Notes: generated from the sequence alone by a model not told the origin. 64,000 nucleotides of DNA from Mucilaginibacter mali (GCF_013283875.1 NZ_CP054139.1:2790001-2854000); one strand, 5' to 3'. Numbered from the stretch's first letter, positions 53,170 through 63,078 are shown. Numbers and translations: made by a program.

Positions 53170-54087
53170 ATGGATGTAAGCATCATCATACCGGCATATA
53201 ACCGTTTGTGGAGCTTGCCCAAAGCAGTAAACTCTTGCCGGGATACAGCGCTGCAAGCAGAAATTATTGTTATTGATGATGGCAGCACCGACAGTACATG
53301 GGACTGGTTACAACAGCAAAAAGATGTGATCAGCATACGCCAGGACAACGCGGGTAAAGACTGGGCTGTTAACAAAGGTTTCGCTATAGCCAGAGGCAAA
53401 TACGTACGGTTTTTAGATTCGGACGATTGGCTGCTGCCCGGATCAACCAAACAGTTGTTTGACCAGGCCGAAACTTACGATTTGGATATTGTATGCGCCG
53501 GTTACCAATTGTATAGTGAAGATGAGCAAATGATCGGCGAAACCCCGTGGACCATCTGCGACGATTTCCTGGCCCAGCAATTGGGCGAGTGCGATTCATC
53601 GCATTATAGCGCCTACCTGTTTAAAAGGGATTTTATTGCCCACATTCCGCACCGGCAGGAATACGGCGCTTTAGACGACCGTAAATTTATCATAGAAACA
53701 GCCATACATCAGCCTAAAACGGGGTATATTAATACACCTGCTTTGGCGCATCGTACCCATAGCAATTTAAGGCTACAGCAACCTTCAAAATTGCAGGCTG
53801 CCGCCAACCATTTAGCTTTTTACAAGATATTTAAAACAAGCTTTGATATACTGGCGGCTAAGGGACAACTTACACAAAGGCACAAAAACGCCGCGTGTAA
53901 TAATTTATGGCATCTGGCACATTGGGTAGCTAAAACAGATATTAAAACCGGACGTGAAATTCATGACTGGGTATACGAGTTGAACCCGGACTATAGGCCA
54001 GTCAACAACCTAACTATAGCGCGACTATACAAAAGTTTGGGCTTTACCCGTGCCGAAAAGTTATTACGCTTGTTGCGCCGCCCGTAA
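53170..54087 (+). CDS. Glycosyltransferase family 2
   Basis: The 305-residue GT-A protein starts MDVSIIIPAYNRLWSLPKAV. It has AEIIVIDDGSTDSTWDWL and LDSDDWLLPGS (about 80-90), which supplies the DxD. LDDRKFIIETA marks the second acidic region. The ATG at 53170 is one base after the previous stop and preferred over a TTG at 53161. The C-terminal 80 residues are helical with no membrane span. Sugar unknown. Confidence 0.85.
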   Translation: MDVSIIIPAYNRLWSLPKAVNSCRDTALQAEIIVIDDGSTDSTWDWLQQQKDVISIRQDNAGKDWAVNKGFAIARGKYVRFLDSDDWLLPGSTKQLFDQAETYDLDIVCAGYQLYSEDEQMIGETPWTICDDFLAQQLGECDSSHYSAYLFKRDFIAHIPHRQEYGALDDRKFIIETAIHQPKTGYINTPALAHRTHSNLRLQQPSKLQAAANHLAFYKIFKTSFDILAAKGQLTQRHKNAACNNLWHLAHWVAKTDIKTGREIHDWVYELNPDYRPVNNLTIARLYKSLGFTRAEKLLRLLRRP

Positions 54088-54124
54088 AGCACTACAGTAT
54101 ACATGCTACTATCTGCCAGTTAAA

Positions 54125-55114
54125 TTGAATAAACCACTAAACATATTTTACGAAGAGCCCGATCCCGACCGCTGGTTACCCTTCGACAGGTATCCACGCA
54201 AACTGATCCGCCGTGTAGTACGGGGCAAAACCAGGCCCGGTGGCGTAATGATGGTGGCACTTAACCTGATGCAGGGTTTAGATAAATTGAGGGTCCCCTA
54301 TCGCTTTAACGATTATCGCCATATTAAAAAGCATCCCGAAGAAACGGCATGTATTATCGGCAAACCGCATGTACTGTTTGAACATGAGTGGAAAAACCCG
54401 ATAGTTTTTGGGGCGGGCGTATTCCCTCACCCCTCGCTTCAGCCTGATCTGTTAGAGCGTTTCCCGAACATCAAAAAAATACTGGTACCCGGGCCATGGA
54501 TGAAGGAAATGTTTGAGCCGTTTTATGGCGATATAGTTGCCGGCTGGCCAACTGGCATCGATACAGATAAATGGTCGCCGGTAAGTCCTGTTGTCGAAAA
54601 AAAGTGCGATTTTCTGATCTACGATAAGATATTTTGGGAAAGGGATAAATATGTGCCGGAGCTTTTAGAACCGGTTATAGCGACATTAGAGGCAGGTAAG
54701 CTTAGTTATCAAATATTACGTTACGGTTATTACAATCCCCCTGATCTTAAAAACGCGCTCGACCAATGTAAGGCCGCCATCTTTTTATCAGCAAGCGAAA
54801 CACAAGGCTTTGCTTATCAGCAAATGCTGTCGGCTAATGTGCCGGTGCTGGCCTGGGACCGTGGCGGTTATTGGCAGGATCCATCCTACTACCCGGTCAT
54901 TAAATTTGGGCCGGTGAGTTCGGTACCCTACTGGGACGAACGCTGCGGGCTAAAGTTTGACGGCATAAATAATTTCGAAACGCAACTTGGCGCTTTTGTA
55001 GAAGGCATTGCCAATAATAAGTTTAGTCCGCGCCATTATATACTTGAAAATCTTACGCTTGAGAAATGTGCTGGTGAATACCTCCGTATTGTTGCGAGAG
55101 TTGAACAAAGCTAA
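54125..55114 (+). CDS. GT-B fold glycosyltransferase (GT4-like)
   Basis: The protein of about 329 residues begins at a TTG (NKPLNIFYEEPDPDRW). It has TRPGGVMMVALNLMQGL in the acceptor half, and LVPGPWMKEMF and GWPTGIDTDKW at the domain interface. The donor half contains FLSASETQGFAYQQMLSANV, the EX7E-like region, and PVLAWDRGG. The longer reading from 54050 would overlap the preceding gene by 38 bases with Cys/Tyr-rich residues that do not look native, so the TTG is favoured. Precise family and sugar not clear. Confidence 0.72.
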   Translation: MNKPLNIFYEEPDPDRWLPFDRYPRKLIRRVVRGKTRPGGVMMVALNLMQGLDKLRVPYRFNDYRHIKKHPEETACIIGKPHVLFEHEWKNPIVFGAGVFPHPSLQPDLLERFPNIKKILVPGPWMKEMFEPFYGDIVAGWPTGIDTDKWSPVSPVVEKKCDFLIYDKIFWERDKYVPELLEPVIATLEAGKLSYQILRYGYYNPPDLKNALDQCKAAIFLSASETQGFAYQQMLSANVPVLAWDRGGYWQDPSYYPVIKFGPVSSVPYWDERCGLKFDGINNFETQLGAFVEGIANNKFSPRHYILENLTLEKCAGEYLRIVARVEQS

Positions 55115-55153
55115 ATTTTTAGCTCTTTAAGTACTATTCATTAAAAAACATCA

Positions 55154-56185
55154 GTGAAGATACTACTCATTATGGATCCGGGTATATCGGTACCCCCTAA
55201 ATTTTATGGCGGGCACGAGCGGTTGGTTTATCTCTTTGCTGAAGAGTATACACGAATGGGCCATGAAGTAACGTTGCTTGCCGGGCCCGATTCGTATTGC
55301 AGTGGGCGCACGGTAACATTTGGCATTAATTCGCTTCAGCGCCCGAAAACACAAAAATGGAGGGAAACATTCTTTGCATGGAAATATCTGCTTAAAAACC
55401 ACCGCGCTTTTGATGTGGTCCATAACTTTGGCCGGCTGGTTTATTTATTACCGGTATTAAATGCCAAAGTTGCGAAGATCATGACCTATGGCCGCCGGGT
55501 TTCCGCCCGCAATATCCGCTACATCAATAGGTTACCCAGCAAAAACATGGTGTTTACAGCCTGTAGCAACTATTGTGTAAGTACAGGTAATGTAGCGGGC
55601 AGATGGGAAACCGTTTATAATACCATCAACTTTAACGATTACCAGCTTGTACAGGAAGTACCCGGCGATGCCCCTTTGATGTTTTTAGGAAGACTGGACA
55701 AAATAAAAGGCGTACACTTAGCTATACAAGCCGCTAAAGCAAGCGGACAGCAGTTAATTATAGCCGGCAATGTATCGCACACAGCCGATAATTACCAATA
55801 TTATAAAACAGAAATTGAGCCCCATATTGATGGCGAGCGCGTAAAATATGTGGGCGAATTGAACGATACCGATAAAAACACCTACCTGGGAAAGGCTAAA
55901 GCTCTATTATTTCCTATCCAATGGGACGAACCATTCGGGATGGTAATGATAGAAGCCATGGCTTGCGGCACACCGGTAATAGCCTTTAACCGCGGATCGG
56001 TACCTGAGGTGATAACGGATAATGTGAATGGTTTTATTGTGAACGATGTACAGGAAATGACTGCTGCCATCTCCAAAATATCCGGCATCGATAGAAATAA
56101 ATGCCGCGCATCTGCCTATGATCGTTTTAACCTGCCGCTTATCGCAAAAAATTATCTTAACCTTGTAAATGAGCCTAAAACTTAA
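55154..56185 (+). CDS. Glycosyltransferase family 4
   Basis: The 343-residue GT-B enzyme starts KILLIMDPGISVPPKFYGGHERLV, where the Gly-Gly loop binds the acceptor. It has LMFLGRLDKIKGVHLAI at the nucleotide half and the EX7E motif WDEPFGMVMIEAMACGTPV, then NRGSVPEVI. It is one of the more canonical GT4 members in the locus. The GTG start at 55154 follows a 39-base gap. The stop is overlapped by the FkbM gene by 17 bases. Confidence 0.9.
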   Translation: MKILLIMDPGISVPPKFYGGHERLVYLFAEEYTRMGHEVTLLAGPDSYCSGRTVTFGINSLQRPKTQKWRETFFAWKYLLKNHRAFDVVHNFGRLVYLLPVLNAKVAKIMTYGRRVSARNIRYINRLPSKNMVFTACSNYCVSTGNVAGRWETVYNTINFNDYQLVQEVPGDAPLMFLGRLDKIKGVHLAIQAAKASGQQLIIAGNVSHTADNYQYYKTEIEPHIDGERVKYVGELNDTDKNTYLGKAKALLFPIQWDEPFGMVMIEAMACGTPVIAFNRGSVPEVITDNVNGFIVNDVQEMTAAISKISGIDRNKCRASAYDRFNLPLIAKNYLNLVNEPKT

Positions 56186-56900
56186 AATAGGCCAGTTTAT
56201 CTCGGGCGTTATCGATAAACTGATACGCCTGAACATTAAACTGGTTTCATTCCTGCCCAATGGCCGCTTTATGGTGCTCGATTTAAAAAGGGCCGGCATA
56301 TATCCCCAAACTATTTTTGACGTAGGCGCCAACGTAGGTCAAACCGGGCTATACTATAGCAACCATTTCCCAAATGCTACAGTTTATTGCTTTGAACCTG
56401 TGGCAGATACTTATGCCGAAATGGTAAAGAACACCCAAAAACCGCAGATCATCTGCATACATAAAGCACTGGGCAGTACTAAAGGTGAAGCCAAAATCTA
56501 TAAGTCCACTACGTATAGCGGTATCGCGTCGCTTAACGGGCAAGGTAACGAAAGCTTCTCGCAGGTAGAAACCATCAGTGTAGATGCAGGCCTAAACATC
56601 TGTAATGAATATAAGATCGACATCATCGACCTGCTGAAAATTGACGTAGAAGGTTTTGAAATTGAAGCGTTGAGTGGCTTCGGCACAATGTTGACCGATA
56701 GGGTAAAGCTGATCTATATAGAAGTGGGTTTCGACCCTGCCGATGCTTGTAAAACGCATATGTCGGATATATTGAATTACCTGCACCCGCATGGCTTTAT
56801 CGTCTCCGGTATTTACGATTCCTATCGCTTAGGCAAGGGAAAACTCAAACTAAACCATGCTGATCTGTTGCTTGTAAACACCAATCTGATTGAAGTATAA
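56169..56900 (+). CDS. FkbM-family methyltransferase
   Basis: The 243-residue protein has SAM-binding motif I IFDVGANVGQTGLYY (about 49-63), the post-I acid in VYCFEPV and the FkbM hallmark LLKIDVEGFEIEAL (about 158-171). FkbM enzymes O-methylate sugars or polyketides; in glycan loci they methylate a sugar hydroxyl. An N-terminal helix (about 1-35) could associate with the membrane. It overlaps genes on both sides (17 bases and 11 bases), supporting translational coupling. Confidence 0.88.
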   Translation: MSLKLKIGQFISGVIDKLIRLNIKLVSFLPNGRFMVLDLKRAGIYPQTIFDVGANVGQTGLYYSNHFPNATVYCFEPVADTYAEMVKNTQKPQIICIHKALGSTKGEAKIYKSTTYSGIASLNGQGNESFSQVETISVDAGLNICNEYKIDIIDLLKIDVEGFEIEALSGFGTMLTDRVKLIYIEVGFDPADACKTHMSDILNYLHPHGFIVSGIYDSYRLGKGKLKLNHADLLLVNTNLIEV

Positions 56901-58107
56901 AGTATTACTTGTTAGTGCCGGGCAACCATCATTAAACCCTCGCCTGGTTAAGGAGGCAGATACCCTTGCAGATAATGGTTATGATGTTACTGTTATTTAC
57001 GCCTATTGGAATGCCTGGGGTACACAATTGGACGATGACCTGATCCCATCAAAAAAATGGACGGCCCTTCGCGCCGGCGGCGACCCGATACATAGGCCAG
57101 GAACTTATTTTTTAAGCCGGATCTTGTTTAAGCTGGCAAACGCGTTTACGCGCATAACCGGTTTAATGTCGTTTGCACCGGCAGCGATTTCCCGGAGCAG
57201 TATTTTTCTTCAATATGAAGCGGCAAGGCACAAAGCCGATATTTATATTGGTCATAACCTTGGGGCTTTGCCTGCTGTTGTGAAGGCAGCCAAAAAATAT
57301 GGCAAGCCATGTGGATTCGATGCGGAGGATTTTCACCGGAACGAGGTAACCGATGACAGCAGGAGCTTAGATGCACGAATGAAAACCGCGATAGAAGATA
57401 AGTATATCCCGCAATTAAATTATCTCAGTGTAAGCAGTCCGTTGATTGGCAATGTATACCAGCAGCTTTATCCGCAAATTAAGCAACAAGTATTACTGAA
57501 CGCTTTCCCTAAAAACAGGTTTATCAAAGCGGATGAAACCAGTACCGGGATTTTAAAGCTATTTTGGTTTTCACAAACGGTTGGCCCAAACCGGGGTATA
57601 GAACAGATTATCAATGCATTGCAGTACTTAAAGGATAATGCTTTTGAATTGCATTTACTGGGTGATGCCGATGCAACCATCCGCGATGCTTTTACGAGTA
57701 GAATACATGGCGCCAAAAGCATCGTGCATTTTTATCCACCCATACCGCCTGATGATATTTTTAAATTCGCTTCGCAATTTGATATCGGGATAGCTTCGGA
57801 AAATCACACACCACTTAATCGTGATATTTGCCTCACCAATAAAATATTTACTTATGTGCAAGCTGGGTTACCCGTTCTGGCCAGTAATACCACAGCACAA
57901 TTGCATTTTATGCAGCAATATGCTGTAGCGGGGAAAACATATAACAGCAATGGGATAGGGTCTATAGCCGAAGCCTTATCATATTATCAAAACAACCCGG
58001 AAGCGTTAATAAAGGATAAGCGGCATAATTACGTTTTAGGTCAATCTGAATTGAACTGGGATACAGAAGAGCAGCAATTTTTATCGCTTGTTAATCAAAC
58101 CATATGA
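56890..58107 (+). CDS. Glycosyltransferase family 4
   Basis: The 405-residue GT-B protein starts KVLLVSAGQPSLNPRLVKEA. It has IGHNLGALPAVVKAAKKYGK and FDAEDFHRNEV in the acceptor domain and KLFWFSQTVGPNRGIEQII at the domain boundary. The C-terminal region PLNRDICLTNKIFTYVQAGLPVLAS replaces the classic EX7E with a Asn/Lys-containing variant, so the donor site is atypical. The TTG start at 56890 overlaps the FkbM stop by 11 bases. Confidence 0.8.
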   Translation: MKYKVLLVSAGQPSLNPRLVKEADTLADNGYDVTVIYAYWNAWGTQLDDDLIPSKKWTALRAGGDPIHRPGTYFLSRILFKLANAFTRITGLMSFAPAAISRSSIFLQYEAARHKADIYIGHNLGALPAVVKAAKKYGKPCGFDAEDFHRNEVTDDSRSLDARMKTAIEDKYIPQLNYLSVSSPLIGNVYQQLYPQIKQQVLLNAFPKNRFIKADETSTGILKLFWFSQTVGPNRGIEQIINALQYLKDNAFELHLLGDADATIRDAFTSRIHGAKSIVHFYPPIPPDDIFKFASQFDIGIASENHTPLNRDICLTNKIFTYVQAGLPVLASNTTAQLHFMQQYAVAGKTYNSNGIGSIAEALSYYQNNPEALIKDKRHNYVLGQSELNWDTEEQQFLSLVNQTI

Positions 58108-59390
58108 TGTTGAATAAAAAGGTACTGATCATTTCGCCGTACTTCCCTCCTGTTAACGCGGCTGATATGCAGCGTGTGCGGATGAGTTTACCTTATTTTA
58201 AGGATTTTGGCTGGGATGCGGAAGTAGTAACTGTTGACGAGAGTTATGTGGATATGGTTAAGGACAACTTACTTTTGCAAAGTATACCGAAAGATATCAG
58301 GATACATAAGGTAAAAGCATTAGATAAGTCATGGACGTCAAAAATTGGCCTGGGCAGCATTGCACTGCGGTCTTTGCTATATTACAAACAAACGGTAAAC
58401 GCCCTTTTAAAAAGAGGCAGTTACAACCTGATCTATTTTTCAACTACGCAATTCCCGGTTTGTATTTTAGGGGCATACTGGAAACGCCGATACGGCATCT
58501 CTTACGTGATAGATATGCAGGACCCCTGGCATTCCGACTACTACCGCGATAAGCCCAAAAGCCAGCGCCCGCCAAAATATTGGTTCTCGTATCGTTTAAA
58601 CAAGTACCTGGAGCCAATCGCTATAAAAAAAGCCGGGGGATTGATCAGTGTATCGCAGGCTTATATCGATGTATTAAAAAAACGTTATCCGGCTATAAAA
58701 AATATCCCCGCGGAAACCATCACCTTTGGCCTGTTTGAACCTGATCTGGAAATAGCCATCAAAAACAGTGAAGCCTTCCCTTCAGTGCTAAATTATGGTT
58801 ACTTCAATATCGTTTATGTAGGCCGTGGTGGCGCTGATATGCATAAGGCTATCGCCCCATTGTTCAGCGCATTTAAAAACGGACTGCAAACAGACAAGGA
58901 ATTATTTAACAAAATAAAATTTCATTTTATAGGTACCAGTTACGCCCCGACAGGTAGCGGAACACCTACCATTGCACCCTTAGCTGCCGAATACGGTATT
59001 GAAGACCACGTAATTGAAATTACCGACAGGATTAGTTATTACCACAGCCTTGCCATATTGCAAAAGGCAGATGCTTTGTTCGTGCCGGGATCCGACGATC
59101 CGCAGTATTCGGCATCAAAGATCTATCCTTGCCTGTTGATGAAAAAGCCCTTGTTAACGGTGTTGCACCCGCATAGTAATGTGGTTAATATGCTAAAAAC
59201 CTGTGTGGAGAACGCGCTGGTATTTACCTTCGAAACGCCGGCTTTAGAAACGGTTATACAATATACCCTAACACAGTGGGCTAATAGCAAGGCCGATGCG
59301 GTAGTATTAAACAACAACGCCGATGCTTATACCGCCAAAAACCTAACCGGTAAACAGGTTGAATTATTTAACCAGGTTTTAAAACGATAG
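58104..59390 (+). CDS. GT4-like glycosyltransferase
   Basis: The 428-residue GT-B protein begins KVLIISPYFPPVNAADMQRV, a GT4-subfamily hallmark. It has YVIDMQDPWHSDYYRD (about 134-149) and FNIVYVGRGGADMHKAI at the donor domain. The late FVPGSDDPQYSASKIYPCLL segment stands where EX7E usually is, with Lys-Ile-Tyr-Pro conserved in this subfamily. ATG overlap (ATGA) with the previous gene. Donor and acceptor unknown. Confidence 0.8.
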   Translation: MMLNKKVLIISPYFPPVNAADMQRVRMSLPYFKDFGWDAEVVTVDESYVDMVKDNLLLQSIPKDIRIHKVKALDKSWTSKIGLGSIALRSLLYYKQTVNALLKRGSYNLIYFSTTQFPVCILGAYWKRRYGISYVIDMQDPWHSDYYRDKPKSQRPPKYWFSYRLNKYLEPIAIKKAGGLISVSQAYIDVLKKRYPAIKNIPAETITFGLFEPDLEIAIKNSEAFPSVLNYGYFNIVYVGRGGADMHKAIAPLFSAFKNGLQTDKELFNKIKFHFIGTSYAPTGSGTPTIAPLAAEYGIEDHVIEITDRISYYHSLAILQKADALFVPGSDDPQYSASKIYPCLLMKKPLLTVLHPHSNVVNMLKTCVENALVFTFETPALETVIQYTLTQWANSKADAVVLNNNADAYTAKNLTGKQVELFNQVLKR

Positions 59391-59391
59391 A

Positions 59392-60543
59392 TTGAAAAGG
59401 CTCGCCATCATAACTACCCACCCTATTCAATATTACGCGCCGGTTTTTAAATTGCTGACCGAACGCGGGAATATTGGTATAAAAGTATTTTACACCTGGG
59501 GCGACAACTCAATGGCCAAACACGATCCGGGTTTCGGCAAAAATGTAACCTGGGATATACCGCTACTGGACGGATATGAGTATGAATGGGTTAAAAACAC
59601 TTCGGCAGAACCTGGCTCGCATCATTCGAAAGGGATCATCAATCCCGATCTGATTGAACGTATAGATAATTACCAGCCATTGGCCATACTGGTTTTTGGG
59701 TGGAACTATAACAGCCATTTAAAAGCTATCCGCCATTTTAAAAACAAGCTGCCGGTTTATTTCCGTGGTGATTCTACCTTGCTCGATGATACCGGCTGGC
59801 TGAAAAGTATCCTGAAATTGTTATACCTAAAATGGGTTTACAAACATGTAGGTCACGCGTTTTATGTGGGCACAAACAACCGGGCCTATTTCAAAAAATA
59901 TGGTTTAAAGGACAACCAGTTATCCTTTGCCCCGCACGCTATTGATAACGAGCGTTTTTCTGTTCCACATCAGCATGAAGCAAATACCATGCGCCACGAA
60001 TTAGGTGTTGGTGAACATGATGTATTGATACTTTTTGCCGGAAAACTGGAAGAAAAAAAGTCGCCACAATTACTTTTAAAGGCATTCCTATCCGTCAATG
60101 CGGCTCATACGCACTTGCTTTTTGTAGGAAGCGGGCGTCTTAAAGAGGATCTGGTATCTGAAGCCCATGGAAATACTAACGTTCATTTCCGGGATTTTAA
60201 AAACCAGAGTGTGATGCCTGTAGTATACCAGGCATGCGATATTTTCTGCCTGCCATCCAAAGGCCCGGGCGAAACCTGGGGGCTGGCCGTTAACGAGGCG
60301 ATGGCCTGCGGCAAGGCAGTGCTGGTATCCAACAAGTGTGGATGCGCGGCTGACCTGGTAAGCAAAAACAACGGGGCTATCTTTAGCAGTGAAAATATTA
60401 ATGAGCTAACAGCAAGTCTAAAAGAGTTGTTCCACTCAAAAGACAGGTTAAAAAAAATGGGCGAAGCATCCGCCCTATTGATAAAATCGTGGAGTTTTGC
60501 GCATATTGCCGGTGCAATTGAACATAAACTATTAAATGAGTAA
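59392..60543 (+). CDS. Glycosyltransferase family 4
   Basis: The 383-residue GT-B protein begins RLAIITTHPIQYYAPVFKLL, a start seen in a GT4 subgroup of glycan loci. It has YFRGDSTLLDD (about 123-133), LILFAGKLEEKKSPQLLL at the donor side, and the EX7E region KGPGETWGLAVNEAMACGKA followed by NKCGCAADLV. TTG start at 59392, one base after the preceding stop. The polymerase gene overlaps its end by eight bases. Confidence 0.87.
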   Translation: MKRLAIITTHPIQYYAPVFKLLTERGNIGIKVFYTWGDNSMAKHDPGFGKNVTWDIPLLDGYEYEWVKNTSAEPGSHHSKGIINPDLIERIDNYQPLAILVFGWNYNSHLKAIRHFKNKLPVYFRGDSTLLDDTGWLKSILKLLYLKWVYKHVGHAFYVGTNNRAYFKKYGLKDNQLSFAPHAIDNERFSVPHQHEANTMRHELGVGEHDVLILFAGKLEEKKSPQLLLKAFLSVNAAHTHLLFVGSGRLKEDLVSEAHGNTNVHFRDFKNQSVMPVVYQACDIFCLPSKGPGETWGLAVNEAMACGKAVLVSNKCGCAADLVSKNNGAIFSSENINELTASLKELFHSKDRLKKMGEASALLIKSWSFAHIAGAIEHKLLNE

Positions 60544-61948
60544 GGGGATATCATACGAGCGGCTTATTGCATTGTACCTGCCATGGGGCCTGGCCATTGC
60601 ATTAAAGGGCGACCCATCCTTATCCTATATCGTTGCCTGGTTAGGTTCGTTTTATATATTCGCGCTTACGCTTTCGGGCTGGGTGAAACCCCTGCCTACC
60701 GACCTATCTTTTGGCGAACAACTGATGCGACCGATCATCCTGGTGCACATTATTTTTGCCGGGTACATGGCCTGCACATCTATATTTTATTTTTTCAACT
60801 TATTAGGATACGAGAACTTTGAGAAGATAAGTACTTTTTTCGTAGTCGATCAGAATAAATTACTGACACTGGCACAATGCCAGCGCTATTATTGCCTCGG
60901 GCATGCGGCCTTTGTTTCGGGCATACTTGTTTTCATGCATTATCCGGAAAAACAAAAATTCACATTCGACCAGGAGCGCACCGCATCCCTGTTATTTTAT
61001 ACAGCTATAATGAGTTTTCCGGCTTACATGGTGTTTAACAGAGTTCCGGGCCTATCACAATTCTCTAACCAGTTCAGCACCTTGAGCTTTATCGCCGGCA
61101 CACTTGCACTGGCCTTTGCCATTCCCGAAAAAAAAATATGGAATACGGTGATTTGCCTGGTACTCTATTTCTCAAATTTTTATACCGCGCTTACATCCGG
61201 GTTTAAAGAACCTATCATCATCAGTGTGATGGTATTGGGCATATTTTTATACCCCAATTATAAAAAGGTGGTGCTTGCTACCTTTATCCCTTTGCTGCTT
61301 ATCTTGTTTTTGCTGTTACCTACCTATGCCAGCATATTTAGGGAAAACGCGTGGAGCGGCGATGTTTCCGGCGATGCGGCCTCTCAGCTGGCTTTAGACG
61401 CTGTGTTAAACAACGGTACCGATGACGATGTATCCGATACTAACTGGTCGTTTGCCGTGTACCGCCTTAGCGAGGTAGATATGTTTACCGGCTTTGTAGA
61501 ATCGACACCAGACAAAGTTGATTATTATGAATTTGATATTATAAAACAGGCGGCAACGGTTATTATTCCGCGCATTGTATGGCCGGGTAAACCAAGCACC
61601 GAAGACCTGGTAATGGAACGTGTATATGCATCGGGAGTAATACGCCGCGGGTCCCGGGTTTCGGCCAAGCCTGCTTATATTGTTGATGCTTATCTTTCGT
61701 ACGGGCAAATAGGCATATTTGCAGGTCTGTTTTTTTATGGGATGCTTGCGCAACTGATCTCGCAAAAAGCTGAGCAATTATTTGGTGGTTACCTGTTAGG
61801 TACAGCGCTTATTTTTTCGGGATTGTTCCAGATATTTTGGAGGGGCCTTAGCTTCGAGTTTATTTTTAACACTATTTTCTGGAGTTATATTACCATGCAC
61901 CTGATCCATTTCGTGCTCAAATCAAAAAATATATTACGACCGGCTTGA
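60536..61948 (+). CDS. Wzy-like oligosaccharide repeat-unit polymerase
   Basis: The 470-residue membrane protein has about ten to twelve hydrophobic segments. A long periplasmic loop (about residues 263-330) contains FRENAWSGDV and an acidic stretch, then IIPRIVWPGKPSTEDLVMERVY, which matches the Wzy/O-antigen polymerase pattern of Arg and Pro residues near the active loop. It would join lipid-linked repeat units in the periplasm. From memory, close relatives are annotated as exosortase Y-associated Wzy-like proteins in Mucilaginibacter and Pedobacter; I could not check this. No Wzx flippase is seen in the window. Confidence 0.8.
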   Translation: MSKGISYERLIALYLPWGLAIALKGDPSLSYIVAWLGSFYIFALTLSGWVKPLPTDLSFGEQLMRPIILVHIIFAGYMACTSIFYFFNLLGYENFEKISTFFVVDQNKLLTLAQCQRYYCLGHAAFVSGILVFMHYPEKQKFTFDQERTASLLFYTAIMSFPAYMVFNRVPGLSQFSNQFSTLSFIAGTLALAFAIPEKKIWNTVICLVLYFSNFYTALTSGFKEPIIISVMVLGIFLYPNYKKVVLATFIPLLLILFLLLPTYASIFRENAWSGDVSGDAASQLALDAVLNNGTDDDVSDTNWSFAVYRLSEVDMFTGFVESTPDKVDYYEFDIIKQAATVIIPRIVWPGKPSTEDLVMERVYASGVIRRGSRVSAKPAYIVDAYLSYGQIGIFAGLFFYGMLAQLISQKAEQLFGGYLLGTALIFSGLFQIFWRGLSFEFIFNTIFWSYITMHLIHFVLKSKNILRPA

Positions 61949-63078
61949 GAATACTGCAAATAAATGCCTCGTATAAACCCGCTTATATTTACGGCGGGCC
62001 GACCATGTCGGTATCAAAACTGAGCGAGCATTTAGTGCATTCGGGCTGCGAGGTACAGGTTTTCACTACAACGGCAAATGGGGCGACTGAATTACCTGTT
62101 CATCAAAACACACCAATTGAAGTTGACGGGGTACCTGTTTATTACTTTAAACGGATAACTAAAGATCACAGTCACTTTTCTCCCTCGTTATTAAAAGCCG
62201 TATGGAAACAGGTTAGGCGTTTTGATGTAGTGCATATCCACGCGTGGTGGAATACCGTATCGGTACTATCGGCCCTGGTGGCTATAATGCGGGGAGTACC
62301 GGTAATTATATCGCCCAGGGGCACTTTAAGCGGGTATTCTTTCAATAATAAAAACAGTTTTTTTAAAAGCTGTATCCATCATTTATTGGGTAAACACCTT
62401 TTGCACCGCAGTTATATACACGCTACCTCAGCGTACGAAAAAAATAATCTGCAGCAGATCATTACTGCTAAACAGATAATGACTATTCCTAATTTTATTG
62501 AGTTGCCCGAAATAGCCGCAAAAACAGGCGATTTTGCAGAACCGCTAAAGTTGCTCTTTTTCTCACGGATAGAAGAAAAAAAAGGCCTCGATATCTTATT
62601 AAATGCTTTGGTTGATGTTATCATCCCCTGGCATTTAACCATTGCCGGTACCGGTGATCCATTGTATATAGCACGTTTAAAACAGTTGGCTGTTCAAAAT
62701 GGCATAAAAGCCAACATTAGCTGGATAGGGTTTCAAAACGAAAACAAGTTTGATATTATTGCCGAACATCACCTGATGGTATTACCTTCGTACGATGAGA
62801 ATTTTGGTAACGTGGTGATCGAAAGCCTTAGCGTTGGGACTGCCGTATTAATAAGCCGGCAAGTTGGGTTGGCCGGTTACGTTACCGAAAACAATTTGGG
62901 CTGGATTTGCGATACAAACGCGCCTTCAATTGCCGATGCGATAAATAATATGGATACAGATCGGTTAATCGGGATCAGTAATAGGGCACCCGGTATTATC
63001 AGGCGCGATTTTAATGAAGCGGTTTTAACACAACAATATATCAATATGTATCAACAAGTTACTACACAACATGGCTGA
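61945..63078 (+). CDS. Glycosyltransferase family 4 (possibly the XrtY-associated type)
   Basis: The 377-residue GT-B protein starts RILQINASYKPAYIYGGPTM. It has HIHAWWNTVSVLSALVA and SPRGTLSGYSF (the RGTL acceptor loop of WcaI-like GT4s). LFFSRIEEKKGLDILL marks the donor domain and SYDENFGNVVIESLSVGTAV the EX7E. The TTG start overlaps the polymerase stop. From memory, this sequence style is that of a glycosyltransferase called XYAG1 in exosortase-Y loci; treat as a lead only. Confidence 0.87.
   Translation: MRILQINASYKPAYIYGGPTMSVSKLSEHLVHSGCEVQVFTTTANGATELPVHQNTPIEVDGVPVYYFKRITKDHSHFSPSLLKAVWKQVRRFDVVHIHAWWNTVSVLSALVAIMRGVPVIISPRGTLSGYSFNNKNSFFKSCIHHLLGKHLLHRSYIHATSAYEKNNLQQIITAKQIMTIPNFIELPEIAAKTGDFAEPLKLLFFSRIEEKKGLDILLNALVDVIIPWHLTIAGTGDPLYIARLKQLAVQNGIKANISWIGFQNENKFDIIAEHHLMVLPSYDENFGNVVIESLSVGTAVLISRQVGLAGYVTENNLGWICDTNAPSIADAINNMDTDRLIGISNRAPGIIRRDFNEAVLTQQYINMYQQVTTQHG

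Noticed and set aside
54050..54124. Longer start of the GT-B gene, overlapping the previous gene
   Set aside because: The overlap of 38 bases and the Cys/Tyr-rich extra residues argue against it; a TTG at 54125 begins the recognisable domain.
60536..61948. Reading the polymerase as a Wzx flippase
   Set aside because: It has a long periplasmic loop and Wzy-like Arg/Pro segments, and lacks the 12-14 evenly spaced helices of MATE/PST flippases.
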